Shown piece after piece: positions 12,788-25,409 of a stretch of DNA of 64,000 nucleotides; the stretch's first letter is position 1, and each line of letters opens with the position of its first letter. The translations under genes were made by a program, and so were the position numbers. The DNA is from Primulina eburnea. Taxonomy: Eukaryota; Streptophyta; Magnoliopsida; Lamiales; Gesneriaceae. Below the pieces are notes generated by a model. The model had not been told where the DNA came from. It saw only the letters and a program-made list of their open reading frames with translations, and did no database searches. Location: the NCBI RefSeq assembly GCF_022965805.1, contig NC_133108.1:43036051-43100050 (forward strand), given 5' to 3'.

Positions 12788-14088
12788 GAATCTGTTTTTG
12801 GTTTGTTGTTTCAGGCTTGTGTAATCCAATGCTTCACTGTCCTATTATGCGATCGGAACATGATGTTATGGTTAGTAATAAATTTGAGCCAACTTGGTTC
12901 CATCACCCTGTATCTTAGTATCTGTGTTTCTCACGCATGTATACATCGCAAACGATTTTCACAATTGGTTTTATGAGGAAAATAAGATTACCGTATGTCT
13001 ATATCCACGTACACATACATATACATACACGAACAATCCATTTTAGGTATTGGTTTTGGTTTGGATTTCGGTTTCGATTGCGAGTGCGAGATGGAGAATA
13101 AACAAAAGGGTGTAGGAGAAACTCTTTCTATGTAAACGTTATGTTTTGTGTTTGCATTTTTCCGTATCTTGAGAGCTTTTTGCTATGGTCTAAAAAGGTA
13201 TCCAATTTAATGATATTCAGAAAGTGTTTGATCAATAGTCTAAGTGTTCAATTCTTTATCAATATTTTTTCGGGTGAGCATGTTGAACATGATTTATCCA
13301 ATACATACTGATAGATAAACGAATATGGTCCAATCGTGATAAAAATAAAAATAAAAATAAAAAAGGTGGCTTTTTCTTTATACTTTCAATTATAGATATT
13401 GCACTCCATAGAACGTTCAATGTGATGGCGAGAATAAGAATATAGTTATTTCATAATGGCCCACAAAAAAAACATTTATTTTTATTTATCCTGCAATAAA
13501 AACAAATCAAGTTTTCATATGTAATTGTTTTATACAGATTAATTTAGTATTCTAAAGTTGGACTTTTCTGTGTGCTGATAAATCGTTTCTTATTTTTTTT
13601 TAAAAAAAATCCGAGCGAGAAAGGAATTAAAATTTGAAAGACAAGGAAGACGATTTTGTTGTAGTTCCCATCACTCATCGGCATCTATGTGGAGTCGTTC
13701 TCTTTTTCTTTCTTTAATTTATTACTTATTTGAAAATACTTCTTCAAATTGTCAAAAAACAACAATTTTTTATTTTTAAAAAAATTGGAAGATCACATTA
13801 CCTTTCATTAAAATGGGTAGGGTGACTTTTTTATTTAACACAAAATCTCTTGTGAGATTTTCTCACGAGTTGATTTTATGATACATATATTCTATTTGGA
13901 TCACTTGTTAAAAATTAATATTTTTCATGTTAAAATTATGAAAAATAATAATTTTTATTATAAATATGAACATGATTGATTCATCTCACGAATAAAAATC
14001 TATTAAATTATCTCACAATTTTTTTTTAAATTGTATTCCAACTTGGATACGTCTTGTATTATATGATTGTGCATATAATATATATTAT
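12788..14088. other. Ferredoxin 3' UTR and AT-rich intergenic DNA
   Basis: AATAAA lies at about 12882-12887 in the 3' UTR. Around 13850-14010 there is a degenerate relative of the GTGAGAC-dyad element (TTGTGAGATTTTCTCACGAG), without a clear duplication. Nothing else is recognisable. Confidence 0.45.
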
Positions 14089-14246
14089 GAGTGAGTCTCA
14101 CGTGAGACCGTCTCACGAACAGTACTCATATTCACAATAAAATGTAATACACTTAACATAAAAAATAATAATTTTCATGGATGACCCAAATAAAAAATCC
14201 ATCTCACAAATACGATCCGTGAGACCGTCTCACACAAATTTTTGCC
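14089..14246 (+). mobile_element. GTGAGAC-dyad element, copy 3
   Basis: This 158-bp copy starts GAGTGAGTCTCACGTGAGAC and ends ACACAAATTTTTGCC. The 9-bp duplication ATATATTAT is perfect (14080-14088 and 14247-14255). It is shorter than copy 1 through an internal deletion. Confidence 0.85.
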
Positions 14247-14255
14247 ATATATTAT

Positions 14256-15361
14256 ATCATACATGATTTCCTTAACGTCACTGAATTTATTATTAAATGG
14301 TTGAAAATATATACATCTATATTATGTACTATACTCTACACCATTTATTAAGTATGACGTCGATAGGTTTCACCAAAAATATCATCTTATCTTATAAATT
14401 AAATTCGGGGAAAAAATGACAGTACAAGACGACAAAAATATTATAAAATTTATGAAAAAATTAAAATAAAAAATCATAAAATATTAAAAATAAACACGAA
14501 TGTTAAGTACACAATGGTTGAATTATTTTTTTTTAATTTCCCACAAGAGTCGACGACACCAAGTTGCTCACAACTTCTTCAGAAAACGGCAAAACATGAA
14601 TTTTAATGATTGCCATAATTACCCTTTCATATTATACAAATAGTTTTTAGGGAATTACACGTATAATTTAAATCATTTCTTTGTTATTGAAGGGAATGTG
14701 ATTATTTTTACATTTTGCACACTCAATCCAACCCTTTTCCCGATTTCTTGTCTTAATTTCATTTTGTAAAATAGACTAAGAAATGTATATTTAATATCTT
14801 TTTATTACAATGGGTGCGTTTTTTTTATTTAAAAATCAAACCCATATATCTTCCTGTTTATTATATATTTTATGTTAAAATAAATCAGCAAGATCGTTCC
14901 TAAGAAATATTAGCGATATTGACTTTAATTTCAACGTCACATGATTTATTTCAAAGTTTTCTTAGATAAAAAGCGTCCATAAAATTTAATACAAAAAAAC
15001 TGTCGTGAGATGATCTCATAAGTCAATTTTGTGATATTGATCTTTTATTTGAGTCATCAATAAAAAAAATATTATTTATTATCTCATGAATAAATATATG
15101 TAAGAAAGTCTTATAAAAAATCTACTAAAAATTAATTATCAATGCTTGAATGATATATTTTGTTAAATTAATGAAATTATGAACATAATATGTATGGATA
15201 ATGATAGGGTGGAGTAATAGGGTGGACAATAGCATCATCATGATGAATCCAAGAAATAAATAATGAAGATGAGATTGCCATTAAAATTTAATTATTATTT
15301 GCCATTAAATTCTTTCACAAGTTTTCTGACGATAAGTTAAAAATTTATCTTTTTTATTTAA
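14256..15361. other. AT-rich intergenic DNA
   Basis: No gene is seen. A degenerate relative of the dyad repeat family lies near 15000-15125 (GTCGTGAGATGATCTCATAA). Confidence 0.4.
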
Positions 15362-15608
15362 CTAGAAAAATGCACGTGCGTTGCACGTAAAAACCTAAAC
15401 TGCTGAAAATATATGTACGAAATTTTGATAATATTTAAATGAATTAAAACATGGTTAATAACATTTATCAAATGAAACAAACTAAGCCATAAAAAATAAA
15501 AAATCATGACCATAGATGGTATATGAATCAGAGAAATTATCTTATCACTTGACACACTTTCCAATATGCTTCTTGGTTGATTTTGACAACTCAACAACTC
15601 TTTGTGAC

Positions 15609-16102
15609 CAGGGACGGATCCAGAATGATATGTTTGGGGGGCCGGTCTACCTCAATTCCTGAACGTAGAAAAAATTCCCAGAATCCTTGTCTTTCCTTCT
15701 GATGTGTCTCCGAACTCGCGTCTCGCAATATTTCACTCGTCAGTCGACAATATAGCAGATGTTTTGCAAAAGGTTATTATTTCAAATGGCTTTCTTGATT
15801 GTGTTTGTATTAACCAACTATAAAGGTTTTAAGTTGGGACTTGTAAAAGCCCGTTATTTAGGTTTTCAAAAAAAAATTTGCAGAACAATGTCAAAAAACA
15901 GCGTATAAAAAGAATTAAACATGGACCATATGTGTAAACCTCGAAATTCTTTAACCATTAGACTAATTATAGATACTTAAAATTTTGATGGGTCAAATAA
16001 TATATATACTAAATAATAAAATATATCTTACATAGTAAAAAAAAATTAAAAAAATTCAGGGGGGCCGTGGCCCCCTCCGGCCCTACAGTGGATCCGCCCT
16101 TG
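15609..16102. mobile_element. hAT-like MITE nested in the Helitron
   Basis: The ends are CAGGGACGGATCCA and, on the other strand, CAAGGGCGGATCCA, which are imperfect terminal inverted repeats of the CAGGG(G)CGGA hAT type. The G-rich stretch GGGGGGCCGTGGCCCCC lies next to the right end. The 8-bp duplication is not clean, which suggests an old insertion. It is non-coding. Confidence 0.65.
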
Positions 16103-17294
16103 TCTTTGTCGTAGTTTGTTATAATATGCATATAACTATTTTGGTATGCTCAGCAAATATCTGATCGTCTATAGCTTTAAGATTAATAAACTTTCAACAA
16201 CTATTTCTCAATCACTGTGACAAAATTTACTTGAAATCTCTTCAAATGACTATATCTTAGAATTGTGTCCTCATTTAATTTGACACAATTCAAGAAAATT
16301 ATCTTTGATCGTCATTTTTTGGAAGCTTTGCAATAATGATTGCGTGCATCATGTCATGAGGATGATATAGTTTCAATCTCATTTGTTGCGTTTAGAACAT
16401 AATATTATATTATTCATTGAAACAAAACAAATTTTCTTATAGCGAGTTTATATTTTGTTTTATAATATTTTATCTTGTAGAACGACATACAAAATTATTT
16501 ATTGTATTTTAAAAATCTTGAGAATAGATACAAATAATGTAATTAAGATATGCATATGAGATATCATTCTAATATATGTCAAAGTATTTGTTTTATTCAA
16601 TATCTCATCTAATAATATAACCATTTAGATTTCATGAGCATTTTACGATAGTCAAAATTAATTTGATAAAATATTGTAGAATTTTATTTGAATTTTAATA
16701 TTTGGCTAAGTAAATTTACTTGACAAGGAGTTTTCTATGCTACATCATATATGTTATGAATTAGCTGGTTAGACACTTTGACTAAAAAAAGAGACAAAAA
16801 CAATCTCGTATCACCTCGAAATATATCGAGATAATATTGGAGGAAATAAAGTGAAACTGGCTCGATGTCTCAATAAAATGCACAGAATTCATCTATTATA
16901 TTGTGTCAACAAAGCTTTAGAATTGTTCTCATACCATTATAAATAGAATGAAAATTATGTACAATTTGTTTTTCGTGTATTTTTTTTTCTGAATGAAGAA
17001 TTTTTTCTTTTTGAAAAAATATTTTATTGAGAAATATTGACATTTATATGTCGCACAACCATGAAGTAGCAACATAATCATTATATAACACTTAATGTAC
17101 ACATACAATTCTTCAATTTCTTCTTCATCGCGGTTCGTTGAAATTTAAATCTGAATCATTCTTGATCTTAAAATTTTGCTTTAAATATGATTTAATATAT
17201 ATGTATATGTTTCATGTTACTTAGTTGGACCTAATTTCAAATATCTATAAAAAAATGTACTTGAATTATATCATACAGAAATTAGGACATAGTA

Positions 17295-17642
17295 TGTAGG
17301 ACTGAGCACTTGCCGTTTTACCAAAATTATAGCTAATAGTAATGGTGCAACTCAAATCTTTTAAACCGCGCAAGAGCTCAAGCACCACGGTTCGGCCGCT
17401 CAACCAAGTAGGGACAATTAATGCACCCAACAATCTTCCTCCTATAATTGCACTCCTTGCAATCAATGGGAATCGAACCCGTGACCTTGGCTCTGATACC
17501 AATTGCAAGACTGAGCGTTTGTCGCTTTACCAAAAACTATAGTTAGTAGTAATTGTGCAACTCAAATCTGTTAAACTGCACAGCATATCAAGCATCACGG
17601 TTCGACTGCTCTACCAAACAGGGATAATTATCGCACCCAACA
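17295..17642 (-). mobile_element. TRIM retrotransposon (terminal-repeat retrotransposon in miniature)
   Basis: The whole element is 348 bp. Two direct terminal repeats, 17295-17432 and 17504-17642 (~138 bp each), share most bases. On the minus strand they start TGTTGGGTGC and end CAGTC(C/T)T(A/G)CA. The 71-bp interior begins with TTGGTATCAGAGCC, a primer-binding site complementary to the 3' end of initiator tRNA-Met. It ends with the purine tract AGGAGGAAGA directly before the second LTR. A perfect 5-bp duplication TAGTA flanks it (17290-17294 and 17643-17647). There is no coding capacity, so it must use the machinery of another element. Confidence 0.88.
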
Positions 17643-19570
17643 TAGTAATACACAACATATATTTTTTTATTTAACATGTCTTTTTTTTTCTTCCACTATG
17701 TTTGTCGAAACTTTTTTGTTCAAAATTTGACGCATTTCTTAGACTATAAATATGAAAACCAAGAAATTATATTATTCACAGAAAAAATTTATTATTCTCT
17801 TCATAGAACAGAAGACCCAAAATACGTGGTTTGAATGGTGTACTCTCATACTTATTTTTATATAAACAACAAGACACGATAATATCAGAAAAATCAATTA
17901 CCGCCAACAATACTAACCAAAATGAATAAAAAAAATCATAACACAAACAATCACGATAAGAAAAAAAATGATAACTCAAAGTTTAAAAATAATTTATTTA
18001 GTACAATAACAAAGAAATTGAAGTATATACGAGCAATAAAAAGCATAAATCACTCTCAAATTAAATATTAACCCATATTATTTACAATTTGTATAAATTT
18101 TCCAATATTTTTTTTAAATAAAGAGAAGACGTCTTATTAATGTCATCGTTTTATAGATATTCATTCCACTTCTTTAAGAAACACAAATGAAAAATGGTGC
18201 CTTGAAATTATAATAAAACCATTTAGAAAAGAAGCTGTAAAAATATAATACAAAGTCACACAATTTTTCTTAAACCATAGAAAAATATTATACTATTGAC
18301 AAAATATATGTAGCAACAACAAAACATACGTTAACTTGTTATATAATTAAAATTTAGAATCATGCATAATCATTGAATTAGAACAAAATCGCATGCCAAA
18401 AATCTACTGGATATTATATATTTTAATAATTTAATAATATTTGTCGTTTACCAGAGGACTCTTAGACCTACCAATTTTTATAGTTCACCTATTATTTTCA
18501 TAATAAATAATATTACAAAAATAATATAAACAAGAACATAAAAACTCAAATTAAAATGTCTTCTATCAATCTAAGTAAAAAAATTGATTAGATAATATAA
18601 TAATGTCGTAAAAAATTTAAATATTGATTCATAGACAGAAGTTTGGAAATATATTTGTCCCAATAAATAAAAAATATTATCTCTTGATGTTCTGAGACAT
18701 AAGGTAAAAACGAAGAAATATTTCAATTTTTAATATTTTCTAAGTCACTTTAAACTAAGTAATCTAAGCGAACAGAAAACATGCATTAAATGTTTAAAAA
18801 ATAACAAAATATCTTAATAATAAAAAATTGAAAAATAACCATTTTTGTTGGATATTTGATTTTGTTTTCTCTTTTCTTTGTGCTAACAAACAAATAACAA
18901 AAACAATCCAAACACAATTACATGATCAATACAAATGACATATAACAATAAAAAATGTTAACGCTAGGGTAAAAAAACTCCTCTCATTGCAAGAACAAAA
19001 AATGATCAAATAGAGCATATTATTTAGTAATATTTATTTAGCAGCATTTATAAAAAAATTGACTAAATAACTTAAAAACAGTGTTTGAAATCTATTACAA
19101 AAAAATATTTCTCTCAATCGTATATTTCTATTGACACATGAGGAGTCTGAAAATATTTTTATTCTAAATGAGAGAAAGAAATTTTGTATGACCTTAATAT
19201 TTATTAATACTTTATTTTTATTCAATCCGACTCATCTCTTTTGTCTTCCTATTATTATTTGACGGCAATGTATAAATTTAAGTATTTAAAAGTAAATTTA
19301 AAATAAATTAAAATAATAGTTAGTTTGATTGAGTTAAATACACTATTAATGATCTTATTAAAATAAATAAAAAATGACTTAAATAACACCATTAATATGA
19401 CAAATTGTAATATAAAAAAATAAAGTGATTTTCTGTGAATTTGAAAAAAAAGTAAAGTGATTTTGTGTGAATTTGATGTCAATGTAATCACAATTCACAT
19501 TCATATATAGATATTAGTATAAATTAGTATAGATGGATAGATTAATTTAATTTTAATTAATTAATTTTAA

Positions 19571-20050
19571 TTTTATGAAATAGAAAATGAAAAAGAAAAC
19601 ATGTATTCAATTCATATATTTATATTAGTATAGATTAGATAGATTAGTATAGATTTTAATTAATTAATTTTAATTTTATGAAATAGAAAATGAAAAAGAA
19701 AATATGTATTAATGATTAATATGAAAATGTGTATTAATGATTAATATTAAATGAAAGTAAGGATATTTATGTAAATTCACAATTCAATTCATATATTTAT
19801 ATTAGTATAGTTTTATGAAATAGAAAATGAAAAAGAAAACATGTATTCAATTCATATATTTATATTAGCATAGATTAGATATATTAGTATAGATTTTAAT
19901 TAATTAATTTTAATTTTATGAAATAGAAAATGAAAAAGAAAATATGTATTAATGATTAATATGAAAATGTGTATTAATGATTAATATTAAATGAAAGTAA
20001 GGATATTTATGTAAATTCACAATTCAATTCATATATTTATATTAGTATAG
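19571..20050. repeat. Two tandem 240-bp units near the Helitron 5' end
   Basis: The block 19571-19810 is repeated at 19811-20050 with only a few differences (such as TATTAGTA against TATTAGCA). Each unit ends in a Helitron-like 5' terminus (TATATTAGTATAG). Near-identity means recent duplication. Confidence 0.85.
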
Positions 20051-21083
20051 ATTTTTAAGTCCCTCGAAAATTAAATTTTGAGCTTTCCTACCACTTTACG
20101 AATCCTTAATCCGCCCTTCAGTTAGATAAATAAAATAAAAATAAAAATAAATGACAAAATGAAGTTATAGCTAATTTTAAGAATTCATAATTCAACTTAA
20201 ATAATGGAAATCATACCAATTTTCAGTCCAAGAAACTCATCAGTTCCATCAGAATTGAATCTACTAAATTTTGACAACCTTTTTGCCCATGTATTACAAT
20301 TCAACTATAATTACAAATCAGTGTCAACATTTGAGGTAGTTCTACTTAACTAGTATACGATTGGAATTCACAATTCTACCTTTTTTGTAAGACGACGGGT
20401 AGTTGACGTGTTATATGATGAGATATTCTTCTTATATTCATGATGTATTGTATGATATGTCTTTATGATGTTTTTATCATTACGTATGAATTCACGTTTG
20501 CGCAAATACGATTGTACATATATTTCTACAACAATTAATTCGTATATGTCATCGTTCTACATAAATAGACGTCGGAGATAGTTGGATTATATGGAAAGTA
20601 AAACTCATTATAAATTATTTTAAACATTGATTTTTAAGGCAAGTAGATTAGGGAGTCTATCTACTCCATATATGTTAGGTATCTAAAAACTATGATTTAT
20701 TCGTACTGTAAAAAAAGTAAAAAGAAAATGGTGGGGATAAGCAAAAGTCAAATCTTGAAATAGAAAAAAGGTTCGAATTTTAGATTTTAGACGAAGGCCC
20801 AGAAAGAAATGTAATCACAGGTCATTGTTGGGAAACTTGAGGATATAATTGGAAACGTAGGACCATGTCGGTTATCTAATCTTCTTTAACTGTAAACCAG
20901 TGGAAAGGCGGTTCGATTTTCAAGGGGCATTTGCATTTGCCAAACCTACAGTAGGACGAAATATGGCGCTTTAGCATTTCAGTTTCACATTGTAGATAGC
21001 TAGCGCGTAGCTAGCTCCCTTCAGTAGGAAAACACAGAATTTAATACCATTTAATTTCAATTATTTATTACATAAACGCGTCG

Positions 21084-21090
21084 TATAAAA
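21084..21090 (+). promoter_or_regulatory. TATA box of the GH17 gene
   Basis: TATAAAA lies 74 bp before the ATG at 21158, a normal distance for a plant core promoter with a short leader. Confidence 0.6.
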
Positions 21091-21157
21091 CAGAGACAAC
21101 CGATTATAAAGCGGCGTCGTGGCTGAGATTCAAAGAGAGTTGGCATAGCAAATCGCT

Positions 21158-23100
21158 ATGGCCACCTTTTTCTGGGTTCTCCTCTCCCTCCTCACTTTTT
21201 CAGGTACTTTTTTCACATTGCTTTATGAGTGTTTTTTACTCTTTTACGTTTCAGTATCGGCAAAAGACTCTTTTTTTGGTCGAAAGATTGTGTTTGTGTT
21301 TTTTTTCTTTATCAGGGAAATTGTGTTTATGTTGCTTGTAAGTTGTATGTATATAGGGTAGTGTTTGTTTATGATGTTTTTCACATTAAAAATCAACACA
21401 GGTGAGTTAAGAAATGGGTTCTTGGATTTTGAGTTTCTGGGAAAAGAGTTGGTTTTATTATATTCTCGTGTCTCTCAATTTATTTTCTTTCTTTTTAAAA
21501 TCTTTTTTTATGTTGCTGTAATGGATGTCTACAGAGACTGTGTGTTTTCGAGGTCCAGGATTCTTGGCTAAATACTTCTTTAATTAGTGCAGAGCATAGT
21601 ATGGTTTTGTAGAAATTTTGGATATGAGTCGGTGATTTCAATGAAGGAGATGTAGTGGCTGTGGATTCTTTGATTAAAAAGAAAACACGTTTTTTTGTGT
21701 GCATGTCTTTGATTCTCCTAATGGTTATTGATAGTGATGGCGTCTGAATTCATATCTACAAGTTTGTGTGTTTTTGTTGTTGTTGATTCATTGCTTGTAA
21801 GTGGTACCATTATTTTTTCAGGGAGCAATTCCTGTAAAATTGTATAGTTTCTGTTTATCTTTTTCGGTGTTATCCATAACGAGTTCATTACCTGCTTCCA
21901 GATTCATTAGTTTGCGTCCGAGGACTTGGAGTGGGAATCAATTACGGCCAGATTGCCAACAATCTACCACCCCCACCACGTGTTGCCAATCTCCTTAAAT
22001 CTGTCAACATAAGTAGAGTGAAACTTTATGATGCGGATCCGAATGTTTTATCAGCATTCGCGAACTCAGATGTTGAATTTGTGATAGGACTAGGAAATGA
22101 GTATCTTCAAAAGATGACCGATCCTGTTCAAGCTCAATCTTGGATTCAGCAGCGTGTGCAACCTTATATTTCCCGAACTAAGATAACGTGCATCACTGTC
22201 GGAAACGAGGTTCTTACAGGCAACGACACTCAGTTAAAGTCGTATTTGATCCCAGCGATGCAAACTGTTTATGGAGCTCTGTCAAATCTCGGGCTGAGCA
22301 AGAAGATAATTGTGACGACAGCTCACTCTTTCGGAATCTTGAGTAACTCCTACCCACCTTCCGCTGGTGCATTTCGACAAGATCTTGCTGAATATATCGA
22401 GAGTATTCTCAATTTTCATGCACAGACAGACTCACCATTCCTTATTAACGCATATCCTTTCTTTGCCTATAAGGATGATCCGGAGCAGATTTCATTGAGC
22501 TATGCACTTTTCCAGCCAAACTCCGGGATGATCGACCCCTCGACGAATCTGCATTATGATAACATGTTATATGCACAGATTGACTCCGTTTATTCAGCGA
22601 TCAAAGCATTAGGCCATACGGATATACAAGTTAAAGTTTCCGAGACCGGATGGCCATCAAAAGGGGATCAGAACGAGGTGGGGGCGACACCAGAGAATGC
22701 TAGACTGTATAACGGTAATTTGCTCAGACGGATAGAGCAAAGTCAAGGGACTCCGGGAAAACCATCAGTACCTGTTGACATATACTTTTTTGCACTATTT
22801 AACGAGGATTTAAAACCTGGTCCTTTGTCTGAAAGGAATTATGGATTATACTATCCTGATGGTACTCCTGTCTATAACATCGGTTTACAAGGATTTCGTC
22901 CACGCATGGATTATTCATCTTCCGAAAGAAATGTAAGGAAATGTGTAAATTTACTCGTGTTGTGTTGCATCTTTTGCTACTTACACATTTTTACAACTTA
23001 TATATGACAGGGTTTGACAAATGTTTCTCTTACTTTTCAGGTCATATCTTTTTTCATTTGTTTTGTTCTTTCCATGGCATTTTCATTATGTGCTTTATAG
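21158..23100 (+). CDS. GH17 glucan endo-1,3-beta-glucosidase with predicted GPI anchor
   Basis: Exons 21158-21203, 21902-22932 and 23011-23100 (TAG) give 388 residues. Residues 1 to about 20 are a signal peptide split by intron 1. GH17 starts at VGINYGQIANNLP. The catalytic acid is Glu118 in TVGNEV and the nucleophile is Glu263 in SETGWPS; YFFALFNEDLKPG is also typical. The enzyme cleaves beta-1,3-glucan (callose) in the apoplast. There is no C-terminal X8/CBM43 domain. The last small exon adds a hydrophobic tail (VISFFICFVLSMAFSLCAL) after a Ser/Asn-rich stretch, which predicts GPI anchoring. If intron 2 is retained, the frame ends at 23007 with a different tail. It resembles Arabidopsis At2g27500 (from memory). 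Confidence 0.94.
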
Positions 23101-24540
23101 CCGGGGATTTGTCTCACCACCGTAACGGAATGACTACTTTTTCCAAGGATATTTCGGAGGTAAGTTACCTAAATAGTTTTCTACTTTTCTTATTTTGAAG
23201 TTATTAAGTGTAAAAGGGCCAGCCAACTTTTTTATTGGTGTGTAAGTTCGTTTTTTGAGTTTGAGTCATGATTTACCCAACTCCACTCGCCCTTCAAGAA
23301 ATATCAAGCGTTAAAGGGATATGTTCTGCAATAATGCAAATGAATCTCAATTTGACGGTATTTATATATTTTGTATTTTCTTGAGTAAAGTCCATTTCAA
23401 GCCTATCGTGAAAGAAACCTCCATCGCAGTCCAAATTGTGCAATTTTTATTCTTTAATAAAAAAAAATATAGTCTTTTTTGTCTCTAGCTTAATGCCTAC
23501 ATCATGAAATGAGATTTATTTATATGTTGCATCTCCAAGAAGCTAAGTAAGATATATTATTTTTCTATGGTATCAGTATCATCCTAATCACAGTGTATAT
23601 CTGCCATTTATGTCATTTTACTTTCCGAGACGGTGTTGGCTTCTCAAGCTCCAAAACACCACTTCATGTAGGGAAATTCTTTTGAATTTGATCTTTAGAT
23701 TCATTTGTTCTAGATATTTCATGGGATTTCAATAATTTCTTTTAACAACCTACTCTGGAGATGTAACCTGTGGTCCCATGTGCAACCGTCCCTCTGCAAA
23801 CGAAAAAATCTCATTAGTTTCAACCCCCATATGCACCTAGATTTCTTGGATCCTCTTCTGGCTGTACCTCAATATGTTGCTTGAACCACAAAGGTATCTA
23901 TATTTTCTCATTATCGTGGAGCCCAGTTAGCCATTTTTCCTTTGTAGAGTCTTACATCAGTGATTAAGTAGGATAAGATAGAAAAATGGGCAAATCCCTT
24001 TTGATTAGTTTCATTTCATAATCGTGGTTGCCTGTCTTACTACCAAATTTCAACTGCAATTGGCAAGATAATGTTGAACTGATAATCTGACTTTTTGTCG
24101 TTATTCTTGATTTAAACATGGTTTAATGTATCTTTTGTTAATTAATATAAAATTGATCTTTACTCTAAAGAAAATTGTCATGTTGTGTGTGTAGATAAAC
24201 AAAACAAGATCGATGACTGATGATATAACAAACCTTTGTCTTGTTTGGTATAGACCATCTCTCCAATTGTTGAACCGGATTAAAACACCTTGCGAAATTA
24301 TCTGCTAGTTTCATAAACTAGTCGTCTGACACACGTGTTAAATTTTTTAAGAATCGAAATCGACAGATAATACCTGTTATCTATTAAAAGATTACATTAA
24401 CTTCAGTTGAATTCCGTGTTTGAAGATCGATGTTTTTGTGGTTGCAGGGTAAAGTCGACAATGTGTTCATCAGTGGCTTAGAGGTTTTTGCATGCAGCAG
24501 ATAGGAGATTTTATACTTTGGGAAATTTAAATATATTTTT
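23101..24540 (+). other. Probable 3' UTR of the GH17 gene with an intron
   Basis: After the stop the sequence continues to a strong donor GGAG|GTAAGTT (23160). A good acceptor GTTGCAG ends at 24447, so a 3'-UTR intron of about 1.29 kb is plausible. Nothing else is recognised inside. An intron more than 55 nt after the stop could make the transcript a nonsense-mediated decay target. Confidence 0.4.
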
Positions 24541-25409
24541 ATCGAATACCTTATTCATTCAGATTTTACAGTAATTAGCGACCTTTGAACTTTTCATATG
24601 GTAGGATTTGATTTATGTAAACTATAATTTCCAGCTTGCATCAGTTACTTTAGGCATATCAGAATTATATACACTTACTTTTTTCGAGTTACATGCGCGC
24701 GCGTAATTTCGTGATAGTTATTGAAATATGATGTTTGAGTTCTATATAATATAATATTATTATTAAAAAATAATTGAATTAAATCAATTTATGATAATAA
24801 AATAAGAAAGTGACAGAATCCAAACGTGGTCGGCTTGTGAGTTTGGGACTGCTTTTTCCTTTGTTTTCATTTATTCCATATGATATTGGTCGGGAGATGA
24901 TTATGTATTTGATTCGAGGAGCTGATCGATTAATATTTTATTTTATTTATTTGGCTCATAGCCTTAGCCTGATATCCACTAGGTAAATGTGCTGTGCTGT
25001 TAAGTCAATGCGCAATTATTATCCAGTTTGATTTTTTTAATATAAGATGTCTTTTTTTCGATATTCTATTTAATTTAATATTTGAATTAAACTTATATTA
25101 ACATTTATTTGAAAAATCTGGTCATTTATTTATTTAAAATAGTTAGAGGAGGTGAACATCATTTTTTGAAATTTTCTATTCTCTTAAACGCCAAATTTTA
25201 TAACCAAAATAGATCGTTTTTAAACTCATGATATAAGAAAAGATAGTGATTAAATAATCCTAATCTCGATTAAAAATAAAACTATATCTGGAAATAATAC
25301 TTTTTTGGATATCCATCACATACTTTCGCTTTCTTGACTATTTTTTTATTCTATTATATTGAACACCAAAAAAAATAAGGTAAAATGTCTGAAATAACTC
25401 GTAGGTAAA
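24541..25409. other. AT-rich intergenic DNA
   Basis: No gene, RNA or transposon end is recognised. Confidence 0.4.

Larger units (their letters stand above)
15362..20051 (-). mobile_element. Putative non-autonomous Helitron
   Basis: Read on the minus strand, the element ends ACGTGCAACGCACGTGC, then a short T-rich spacer, then CTAG (15362-15365). This is the hairpin-plus-CTRR 3' end of Helitrons. Its 5' end reads TCTATACTAATATAAATA (20034-20051), a typical plant Helitron 5' start. The flanking bases A and T fit insertion between A and T. No Rep/helicase frame is present. Nested inside are a hAT-like MITE, a TRIM and a 240-bp tandem duplication. The two ends might belong to different, overlapping Helitrons. 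Confidence 0.55.

Noticed and set aside
17466..17502. Possible tRNA gene or tRNA-derived SINE (GGAATCGAACCC...GCTCTGATACC)
   Set aside because: The stretch sits between two LTRs and matches the 3' end of initiator tRNA-Met only as a primer-binding site; there is no complete cloverleaf.
21158..21361. Alternative short protein reading through GH17 exon 1 into intron 1
   Set aside because: The strong donor at 21204 and the in-phase acceptor at 21901 restore a normal signal peptide and GH17 start; the read-through tail is T-rich intron.
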